64,000 bases of DNA from Chrysoporthe austroafricana (lineage: Eukaryota; Ascomycota; Sordariomycetes; Diaporthales; Cryphonectriaceae), in assembly GCA_001051155.2 (NCBI GenBank), contig JYIP02000003.1, positions 2,418,001-2,482,000 on the forward strand. Direction: 5' to 3'. The notes below the pieces were generated by a model that saw only the letters and a program-made list of their open reading frames with translations, searched no databases and was not told the DNA's origin. Position numbers and translations under genes: made by a program. The first letter of the stretch is position 1, and every line of letters begins with the position of its first letter. Of this stretch, positions 56,125-64,000 are shown one piece after another.

Positions 56125-57702
56125 TCACCTGATTTCAACTCCCAACTTGTCAACCAAGGCCCTTGTGACATCTTCATGCATCTGGTTCGTCTCAGCGTTA
56201 GTTAGAGTCCTCTCCAAGCTTCGATAGTTAATCCTATAGCACATGCTCCGCCTGCCCGTCCTAGGATGCGTGAATTCATCCACGAGTTTGACGTCCTCGA
56301 CCACATCACCGGCGACGCTGCGGATGATCTCCATCACATCATTTTCGTGGAAATCGTGCACATTGGCTTTGGCGTTCCCGCCGGCAGATGATGTCGAACG
56401 CAGCCAGAAGGATACGTCCTTGTAACACTCGGGGTGCTTGGAGAACGGGACGAATCGCTTTAACAAATCCAAGTTCTCTGAGACACCGGCAAATTGAGAG
56501 AGAAACCTCTGGTCCTTGGACCAGAACAGTCGGATGTCGGGGATATTGAACAGTAGCATGGCGATGCGGTCAAGCCCAATACCGAACGCCCAGCCCAGCT
56601 GTTGCGGCTGGCCCGCGTTGATGTACATGCTCTGCCGAGTGACACCGCACCCAAGCACCTCGAGCCAGTCGCCGTCGTAGTACACCTCAAGCTCCCACGA
56701 TGGGCTCGTGAAAGGGAAGTACGCCTCAACCCATCGTACCCGCAGCGGTTCATCCTTGTAATCGGGACTGCTCCTCGCGGCAGCCGCCTTCGCACGTGTG
56801 AAGATCTCCACCACCATCAACTCTAGGGACCGCTTTAGGTGCGCGGCGATAGCTTCGGCCTCGGCTGGAGAGTGATGTGCGGCTTGTAGGGGGTTCCGCT
56901 CGGGGTGGAAGGGCGGATTGGGGTCCTCCACCTTGATGTTGTGGTTGGACAGCCCCTCCACGTCCGCCCATACCGCAGCTGCTATGTCACCGCCTGGCAC
57001 GCGGGAGCGGTCCCACAATCGGGCGCCTTCCATCTGGTGGAAGACTGGGTAGTGACTCCGGTCAACCTCGTCGCGGCGGTACACATCGGCGGATATGAGG
57101 TAGCCATTGCCTTCGTTCGCCTTGAAGATAGCCGCCTCGTGCGCGCTTGTGTGGGTTCGGAGGAGAGTAGACTTGTTGATATAGTATGTGTCTGAGCGAG
57201 CACGCCCTGGGTGGTCCGGGGGGAAGCCCAGCGAGTCGAAGTTCTCGTGCACGGAGACGACAGGGTGGAAGGTATTGTAGTACTTGTAGGTTGGGCCCGG
57301 AAAGACGCGCTCGATGATCTGTCGGGTGATGGATATAGGGTGGTCCTTCTGCAGGTGAAGCTTGCGGGTCGCGGCAGCAATTACGTTTGCGGGGGCGTTG
57401 AACCAGCTGTCGGTTGTGCAGGTCTTGCCGTCGATCTCCACGGTCGAGAGCGTGCTCGAACCTGGGGCAGCGGCGGCGGCGGCTTCAACTGGTCAGACAG
57501 GCAAGACCACTCGGTAGATTTTGGATATCTGGGTTGAGTCACCTGTCGAACAAGCCACCGCCCATAGAGGCTGGGGAGAGCTCTTAAGGCTCCGCAGGCG
57601 GCTGGGGAGCGGCGACTGGCGAATGATCCCAGCACCACTAAGCTTAGACGGGGCCAGAGGCAGTACGAGTCGCCATTGAGAAGCCATTGTGACTGTGGAC
57701 AT
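56125..57702 (-). CDS. MSF1: Mitochondrial phenylalanyl-tRNA synthetase
   Basis: Monomeric class II synthetase charging mitochondrial tRNA-Phe. Two exons, 57702-57543 and 57488-56125, giving 507 aa. The N-terminus is basic/Ser-rich and lacks acidic residues over the first 50 positions, consistent with import; a second in-frame ATG five codons on could also start it. Class II motifs: FHPVVSVHENFDSLGFPPDHPGR; motif 2 region HYPVFHQMEGARLWDRS and SWELEVYYDGDWLEVLGCGV; motif 3 GWAFGIGLDRIAMLLFNIPDIRLFW. The C-terminal anticodon-binding (FDX-ACB) domain spans FSKHPECYKDVSFWL to CYRINYRSLERTLTNAE. Divergent from DIC1. Confidence 0.95.
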
Positions 57703-58328
57703 CGGGCGGCTCTGTCATGCCATCTCCACAGGGTGTCTATTGCCACGGTTGGCCTTCGTGCATGACCTTGGTGCGGATAGGTTGAGGGAGGCAGGTCTTG
57801 GGCAGGTCTTGTGGGAGCTGTGCGTCAAGGTCTGAACCCTCGAGAGGTCTTGAGGAGGATTTGCCTGCCGCGACAAGGTCGGGACGTGGGCTAAGGGTCC
57901 CTGGCTCATGCATGATGACGATTTTGAACCCTGCATTGCGCATCGAACAACGCTTGTCGCGAGACCGGCCAGTTCGGTTTGCAAGGGGCCCGCAGAAATC
58001 TCGCCAGTGGAATACTGGGTACCATAGCAGCATATAGGTAGGCACGTGGTAGGATCTTCGGTCTGCATTGCGATCTGGACCTGACTCTGGCCTGGGTCTG
58101 GGCTTGGATCTGGATCTGGATCTGAACATCAGCCCCGGTAACACTCTAGGTAGGCGACTTCGTCGTCTTCGCGCACATACACATCTACAGTTCCTCTGTC
58201 CTCCTCGAAGATCCCGGCCCCCTCCAGACGTCACCTGCCCTCCTCTTCCGGCTCCTGAATCCTCTCCGGGCATCTGTCAAGGAATGTGCATATAGTACCT
58301 GGCCCTTGGTCGAGACCAGACTGTCACT
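57703..58328. promoter_or_regulatory. Divergent MSF1-DIC1 promoter
   Basis: 626 bp between two start codons facing away, both for mitochondrial proteins. Contains CTGGAT/TCTGGA tandem words at about 58098-58127. No specific factor site identified. Confidence 0.5.
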
Positions 58329-59375
58329 ATGCAGTCAGAGACAGAGGCTTCAGCCACCTCTGCTGCTGCGCCTTCCAAACCGGTTCTGTCAGTGAGGGAC
58401 GGTCAGCGGAAGCATGCTGCTTCGATACGATACCCCTTCTGGTTTGGAGGCAGCGCGAGCAGCATGGCCGCATGCGTGACCCATCCGCTGGACCTTGTTA
58501 AAGTACGTGCTTGTCAATCCCCTTCCCAACACTCGAGGTCGGCTCATAGTCTCCTGAGGAGAGGTCCTGACATATCCGCCCAGGTCCGGCTACAAATGCG
58601 CACCGGCAGCATGCCCTCAAGTATGCTGGGCACTTTTCAGTACATCGTCCGGAACAATGGTTTCCTGGGCCTCTACGCTGGCCTGTCTGCCTCCCTCCTC
58701 CGCCAAATCACCTATAGTACCACGCGCTTTGGGATCTATGAAGAGCTCAAGACCCGCCTCACCAAGAGGAACGACGGCAAACAACCCCCCTTTCCCGTTC
58801 TCGTCGCCTTGTCGTGCACATCTGGCTTTATTGGTGGAATCTCAGGGAACGCAGCAGATATTACCAATGTGAGAATGCAGCATGATGCCGCCCTGCCGCT
58901 CGAGAAGAGGAGGAATTATAGGCACGCACTGGACGGCATGCTGAGGATGGCGAGGGAGGAGGGCCTGATGTCGTGGTTCAGGGGTGTGCTGCCCAACTCA
59001 TTGAGGGCTGCTGCCATGACGGCCAGCCAGCTGGCAAGTTACGATACGTTCAAGAAAATGCTGATAGGGTATACGCCCATGACAGACAACCTTGCGACAC
59101 ACTTCACAGCCTCGTTCCTGGCTGGAGTCACAGCTGCCACGGTGACTTCTCCTATCGACGTGGTCAAGACGAGGGTCATGTCCGCGAGCGGGAAGAGTAT
59201 AAGCATCACGACCCTGTTGAGGGACTTGCTCGCAAATGAAGGCCCCGGGTGGATGTTTAAGGGCTGGGTCCCCAGTTTCTTGAGACTCGGGCCGCAGACA
59301 ATATGCACGTTCATCTTTCTAGAGATGCATCGGAAGGCGTACAGGAGAATTGAAGGTCTGGATGAGCCTCGGTAG
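58329..59375 (+). CDS. DIC1: Mitochondrial dicarboxylate carrier
   Basis: Inner-membrane exchanger of malate/succinate for phosphate (SLC25 family). Exons 58329-58502 and 58584-59375, giving 321 aa. Three mitochondrial-carrier repeats: PLDLVKVR at about residues 53-60, the Pro-less second motif AADITNVRMQ that is characteristic of DIC proteins, and SPIDVVKTRV. The 81-nt intron (58503-58583; GTACGT donor, CTGAC branch, CAG acceptor) is divisible by three and has no stop, so unspliced RNA would still read as 348 aa, but with 27 residues inserted inside the first signature. Shares a promoter region with MSF1. Confidence 0.94.
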   Translation: MQSETEASATSAAAPSKPVLSVRDGQRKHAASIRYPFWFGGSASSMAACVTHPLDLVKVRACQSPSQHSRSAHSLLRRGPDISAQVRLQMRTGSMPSSMLGTFQYIVRNNGFLGLYAGLSASLLRQITYSTTRFGIYEELKTRLTKRNDGKQPPFPVLVALSCTSGFIGGISGNAADITNVRMQHDAALPLEKRRNYRHALDGMLRMAREEGLMSWFRGVLPNSLRAAAMTASQLASYDTFKKMLIGYTPMTDNLATHFTASFLAGVTAATVTSPIDVVKTRVMSASGKSISITTLLRDLLANEGPGWMFKGWVPSFLRLGPQTICTFIFLEMHRKAYRRIEGLDEPR

Positions 59376-62316
59376 GCGCACGAGAGGCTGCCGTCTGGCA
59401 GGCAGCACATACGTGGCGCTCGATTAGCGGTGTGGCCATTGCATATATCTGTACCTACAAGCATGAGGGCGGTGTTAACCTGGGAGGTCCCGGATACCAT
59501 TTCCTCGATAGCCCGGACAATGAGGACCTGCTATTTTCCCTGTCCGACACTGTCCCGGTCTGCTGCGGGCCCTATCGTGGATGCATCACCTCGCGGCGAG
59601 GCTGAAAAATATGCCTCAGTCCAAGTCCTAGGCGGCGGAACTCTCGAGCCGGATGAGGGCTGGTGGATACTCATGTAGAGGTGCGCTGAGATGTGGTCCA
59701 GAGCCGCAAGACGAGGCATTGATGATGCCAAGAGTCCCCGGTTGTGAGGGCTCGGCTCTAAGTGCCCAGATATCTGGTGTTACGCGTCTAACACTGCGCT
59801 TAATCAGTATCCAGCGCCAGAATACCCGCCCCGTTGTACGTGAGATTGGCATCGGCCTCCAGTGGCTGCTGTGTCAGTGCTTCCAACATGCGACCACCAG
59901 GCTGAGTCACGTCTAATCTGATCTCCGCGCTGCGTACCCCCAATTTCGTGTCTTCATGACCTCGACGGCGTGCGGCTCAGCCCGGACGAGATTAGAGCTC
60001 CGAACCCCTTCGAGGTTGGCCTGTCGTCACCCGAACTTTCCGGCTTGAGTCTGGCCGGGTGATGGAGGCGGTGCGGCAGGCCGAGAGCCACAGAGGCCTC
60101 AGAGTGAGGTCACGAGCAGCCCTTCGAGCAGAACCGCTGGACATTGATGACAGAGCCGATTGGATCGGGCTAACGATCACCGTGAGCTGGTAATGTTGAT
60201 AGGCGGCAGTGCTGTGAGAAGTCCGTGACGCTTGACATGTCTCGACAGCTTCGAACTTGCCGCATGAAACTCGAAATGTGCTGAGGGCAGAGAAGCCCCA
60301 CGCTTAGTCCAGAGCCTCGTAGGATGAAAAAGACATGGAGGACGCAGGCGCTGGCATAATTCACAATGATAAGCCTCACAGGTTCCACGCAGCAACAGCG
60401 CGAGGCGCTGCTCAACACAAGACGATGACAAGCATATCAGCAAGGTCTGAGGGGAACAGAGATTTCCCTTGGCAGCGGGTCGAGTGGGAACGATCTGGAT
60501 GGCGTAGCATATTGCTTAGCAGATTGCTGGGGGAGACCAACGTCATCAGCCCTTCCGACCTCAGGTGTGGTGAGAAGGCTGAGCTGCCTGGGCGGCCAGG
60601 GACGAGCGGCGGCCGGGCCCCGTGCGCGGCTCGTTACGACGCAATGGCAGTGAATGGGTACTCCGTACAGTGAGACACGATGAGCGCGCATTTGCACGTG
60701 CCCTTGGGTCCGCAGGGACTGCTGCTAGTCCATCCATAGCAGCATGGCTCGTGCATGGGGAGATCTGGTGTCGCGGACGGAGGCTAGATCCACTGCAGCT
60801 GATCTCACCGTCCCTGCAGAGGGAGCCATGCACGCACGGCACTGCCCATGCACGGCGTGCGCGCCGCTACACAATGCGGTGCGAGTATACCACAGCATGT
60901 ACGCGTTTAAGGGGGATCGTGTCTGCTCTGGGCCAGGCGAGGCTGTGCCGCCCAGAACGCCCCAGACTCGTCACCGTCGCCTGTCGCTCGGCCACTCCCT
61001 CGTCCGACCTCCCGTCGCCCTCCGCCTGCGGACGGTAAGTATGCAGGTCGGCAGTGCACGGCCGGATGCATTACCCTAGTCTTCATCAGTTATCCGTATC
61101 GATGGTCCCTTGTGTCGCCGTGCCGTCTCGATCCCCCCGGCGTGGCCTTGCCTCTTACCCAGCGTGCCCAGCAGTCTGTGAGTCTGTGGCACGGGAGGCG
61201 ATGATACGTAAGTACCGTACCGCCTAACCTAGCATGCCTAGGCGCCCGGGCAGTTGCTGGGTACTTACCGTACTCAGCCCCCACCAGCATGCCTGCCAGG
61301 GCCCTACCCCAGTGCACCCAGTAAGCTTAGCGGTGCTCCCCGTGCCTGTGAAGCAGCGCACAGCACTAAGCAGATCCCTATCCTCACGAAAGGGCACTGG
61401 AAGTATTCCGCACACCGCGTACCTACAATGGCTGTTGGTGGCCTCGAATTAACTAGTCAGTGGGCCGCTGCGGGGCCTCTGACAGCCCGACGGGTCACAC
61501 AGCCTTCAAGCCAGAGGCTGCTCAATACTTGCTGGGTTCCAAGGTTGCCACAGCCATCGACGCATGGATGCGGTCGAGAGGCACAGGAGCGTGATGCCGG
61601 CTAAGCTCTGCTTGTGGGCTCGTCACCTGTTTCATCTGAGCACACGATACACACAGCGCGCGCCTGCTGGCGGCTGGGCAGGAGGACCTCGGGTACCCGC
61701 CGTTGCGTGCGGCTCAGGTCCAACGACCGCCTCTTAGGCCTAGACGAAGAAAAAAAAAAGGGGGGGGGGTTAGGAGGAGAAAGGTGGTTGATTGCTGTTA
61801 CTGTCTGCCTACTGGGTACTGTACCTGTGCTGACCTGCCACAAGTACTAGGTAGTGCTGGTGGGCTGGGTACTTCGCACCTCGCTCTCTCTCTCTGACAC
61901 GAGTCAACTCCTCCCGCGCACGCCAGCGGCCCACTTTCCCTGCCCTCACTTGGCGCCGCGCCCGGTCCGGCGATCGTCGAGGCAAATCATCCCAGAGCAC
62001 AGCCACCCTGCCACCTGCCCAAACCCTCTCCACGCCAACCACCGCTGCTCAACACGAACGGCAAACCCGAGCTGCCCACCATATAACAACCACCCCGTCG
62101 CCGCCTGCCCCTCCTCGGCAGCCGTCACTTCAAACCAGCCGTTCCACCCACCCGATCCCAACACGTCAATACCTCTACACAACAGACGACCTCGGGCACT
62201 ACAGCGCATCGGCCAAGACGACATCATCTCGCCTGTCCGCCCTCCTCCTCCTCAGTCCTATCCCACCGGGCGCGTACCGGGTCCACTCCACGCCCTCTCT
62301 ACCGGTGCCGTACGAG
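59376..62316. other. 2.9-kb gene desert and calcipressin leader
   Basis: No exon chain found. Contains A10/G10 homopolymers at about 61748-61769, GTAC-type palindromes near 61206-61220 and 61843-61852, and, next to the calcipressin start, a 300-nt C-rich stretch (about 61990-62300) that is probably its 5' leader. Confidence 0.5.
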
Positions 62317-63132
62317 ATGGCTTCAACATCACCAGACGCGATGCCACAGCCGCCGTCGCGCGCCTCCAGCAGGTCCTCGAGGAAGTCCCTGAGCCTCGAC
62401 CTCTCCAGCATCCCGCCGCTGCAGCAGCCCACCCCGCCCTCCAACACCCTGCTCATCACAAACCTGCAGGACCTCTCCGTCTTCCGTCCCGACAACCTGC
62501 AGACTATCAGGGACCTCATCTCCAAGACCGCCCCCATCCACACCTGGGCGCCCTTGAAGTCCTTCCGCCGCATCCTCGTCTCCTTCTACTCCGAGTCCCA
62601 TGCCATCGCCGTGCGCTCCGTCTGGGACGGCGAGGCCATCCTCGGCGAGCGCTGTCGTGTCTACTTTGGCCAGCCTACCCCTGTCAGCACCTCCCCGAGA
62701 GACACACACCTGGCCCTCCCCGATGCCGGCAAGCTCTTTTTCATCTCACCCCCGCCCTCGCCTCCCCACGACTGGGAGCAGCGCCTCGAGGGCGCCCCGA
62801 ATAAGGAGGTCCACGCCGAGGACCTGGCCGAGGCGCTGGCAAAACTGCGTCACGGCGGCGGGCCTGACGGCATGGATGTGGCGGACTCGCCTATCAGCCC
62901 CGTCGAAGGGAAGAGCCCCGGCGGCTTCAGCTCGAGGACCACCAGGAGCCGGAGCTCGACCTTGATCTTCCACCCGGAGGAGCACGGCGGCTCGCCAAAC
63001 CTGCCCTGCGTCATGGTGGACGACATGACCGAGGGGGCTGAGGAGGGTGTCAGCCCCATGGATGTCGAGGCTCGTCCTATCATGGCGCACACCTCTCGGC
63101 CTCCTGTCGAGCTCATGATGAGCGACGCATGA
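62317..63132 (+). CDS. RCN1: Calcipressin (RCAN), calcineurin regulator
   Basis: Single exon, 271 aa. Binds and modulates the Ca/calmodulin phosphatase calcineurin. Seen: Ser/Pro-rich N-terminus; RRM-like core TPPSNTLLITNL, LKSFRRILVSFYSESHAIAVRSV and AILGERCRVYFGQPTP; then the hallmark SP motif KLFFISPPPSPPHDWE, whose two serines are the usual phosphorylation sites; then NKEVHAEDLAEALAKL. The C-terminal 95 residues are acidic/Ser-rich with several Ser-Pro sites. The ATG at 62317 is the first in frame; the frame is open 12 nt further with a GTG only. Absence of introns is common for this fungal family. Confidence 0.93.
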   Translation: MASTSPDAMPQPPSRASSRSSRKSLSLDLSSIPPLQQPTPPSNTLLITNLQDLSVFRPDNLQTIRDLISKTAPIHTWAPLKSFRRILVSFYSESHAIAVRSVWDGEAILGERCRVYFGQPTPVSTSPRDTHLALPDAGKLFFISPPPSPPHDWEQRLEGAPNKEVHAEDLAEALAKLRHGGGPDGMDVADSPISPVEGKSPGGFSSRTTRSRSSTLIFHPEEHGGSPNLPCVMVDDMTEGAEEGVSPMDVEARPIMAHTSRPPVELMMSDA

Positions 63133-63546
63133 GCCGAACAAGGGGCGGGGGCGGGGAAGGAAGAACAGTGTGCGTCTTTGTCTGTTTGGGTGGATTCCAC
63201 GTAGGGCGTTAGGGGAAATGAGCAGGTGCATCACGGCCAGGAGGCCATGTTTTCATCATTTGGCTACTGGCATACAGCCAGTGTGATAGAGACTTCTTAA
63301 AGCAACGGCATGAGGTTCACGGAAGTATCTGTATCAGCGCTGCCCACGAGGACAATACTATTATGCAACGGGTTGTACAGTAGTTGGTATGTTTACAAAG
63401 CTGCATACAGCAAGCTGAAGGTGTTCGAATGCGAAATGAGAAAATCCAAACCGCTGGACATGTCCTGGCACCAAGCTCTCCTCGATCCGAATCGTGTAGA
63501 ATGCGCGCAGATCCACAGGAACTACCGGGTTTCTCCATTTTAGACA
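63133..63546. other. Convergent 3' flanks at the right edge
   Basis: Gene-free 414 bp between the calcipressin stop and the stop of a probable minus-strand gene. Confidence 0.5.
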
Positions 63547-63806
63547 TCACCACAAACTAGCAAACCTAACTACGAATCGGAAGCCCAGCCAAGCCACCGT
63601 CCCCGTCAGCGCAGTCGCAAGCACCAACACCAACAGGTTTCTGGGCCTGGAGGACTGACCCGCCTGTCCAGCCCCGAATCCTCAGACCCGCCTAGGGAGG
63701 TTGTCAGATCTAATTGCGGCACGAACTTGAACTCAAAAATGCTCTCCTGGCCCAAGCCTACCGTCTTGTCTAGGACCGTCATCTTGTAGAACAATTTGCG
63801 TACGCG
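63547..63806 (-). CDS. Partial gene: last two exons of a membrane-anchored protein
   Basis: Tentative 3' end of a gene on the minus strand. A 45-nt exon (63806-63762: RVRKLFYKMTVLDKT) bounded by TAG acceptor and GTAGGC donor joins in phase 0 to a final exon (63663-63547) reading AGQSSRPRN, then a strongly hydrophobic LLVLVLATALTGTVAWLGF and a basic FRFVVRFASLW end. This looks like a C-terminal membrane anchor. The upstream exons are not recognised or lie beyond the window. A continuous alternative frame (63606-63794) would end in CWCWCLRLR and lacks the membrane segment. Family unknown. Confidence 0.4.
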
Positions 63807-64000
63807 CTACAGTGTGAATGGGGATTCCACCATCAGCATAGTTCTGACTCCCCCCGTAGGCCTAAAGAGGCGGCGGGGGCACGAGCTGGTGATCCCCGCT
63901 CGAGGGCGAGAATCAACGAGGAGGGCAGCATGGAGGAGGGGCGACCATTATATGGCAAGGAAGGCAACAGCGCTTGGTTTGTAGACCGGCAGAATGGGTG

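Noticed and set aside
1..64000. CRISPR arrays, insertion sequences, operons, prophage, intact transposons
   Set aside because: No spaced direct-repeat arrays, transposase, reverse transcriptase or long terminal repeats were seen; gene structure is eukaryotic throughout.

Overview
This window is nuclear DNA from a filamentous ascomycete, most likely a Sordariomycete. The genes are eukaryotic and single-copy. They are split by short introns (about 45-220 nt) with GTRNGT donors, CTRAC/CTGAC branch sites and CAG/TAG/AAG acceptors, coding DNA is GC-rich, and gene families such as fungal calcipressin, SSN6, SIF2 and the 392-aa RPL3 are in Pezizomycotina form. There is no operon, phage, IS or CRISPR structure. 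I rebuilt 21 protein-coding genes exon by exon, plus the last exons of one more at the right edge. All gene models are inferred from sequence alone, without transcripts.

Layout. 0.5-7.6 kb: a GFA-domain protein (+), anthranilate synthase I TRP2 (-) with a perfect cross-pathway-control box upstream, a homopolymer block containing an N, a small NuiA-like protein (-) and RPL3 (-). 7.6-13.5 kb: a gene desert. 13.5-16.5 kb: corepressor SSN6 (+). 17.3-18.6 kb: TMEM115-like Golgi membrane protein (-). 18.6-22.3 kb: GC-rich, repeat-rich desert. 22.3-25.0 kb: SIF2/TBL1-type corepressor (+). 26.3-31.5 kb: a divergent pair, an MFS sugar transporter (-) and a GH51 arabinofuranosidase (+), sharing a 1-kb promoter region. 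32.0-32.8 kb: small unknown protein (+). 33.5-35.9 kb: intronless ADAM metalloprotease (-). 38.1-40.5 kb: acetyl-CoA synthetase (-). 40.5-43.7 kb: desert.

43.7-49.9 kb is a DNA-replication neighbourhood: RFC5 (-, with a GC-AG intron), mitochondrial ribosomal protein L16 (-) and RFC1 (+). Both RFC genes have MluI-box (ACGCGT) sites upstream. 50.6-52.3 kb: an unrecognised six-exon coiled-coil protein (+). 53.0-55.3 kb: divergent pair MGE1 (GrpE, -) and RPB3 (+). 56.1-59.4 kb: divergent pair mitochondrial PheRS (-) and dicarboxylate carrier DIC1 (+). 59.4-62.3 kb: desert. 62.3-63.1 kb: calcipressin (+). 63.5-63.8 kb: probable 3' end of a gene whose last exon encodes a membrane anchor (-).

Functionally most of the window is housekeeping: translation, replication clamp loading, Pol II, mitochondrial import and carriers, acetate and tryptophan metabolism. 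The accessory-looking elements are the arabinan-utilisation pair, the ADAM protease and three proteins without a clear function. I found no multi-gene system that looks wholly new. The best leads are the paired MluI boxes at the RFC genes, stopless 3n introns inside TRP2 and DIC1, the GC-AG intron of RFC5, and the unknown protein at 50.6-52.3 kb.
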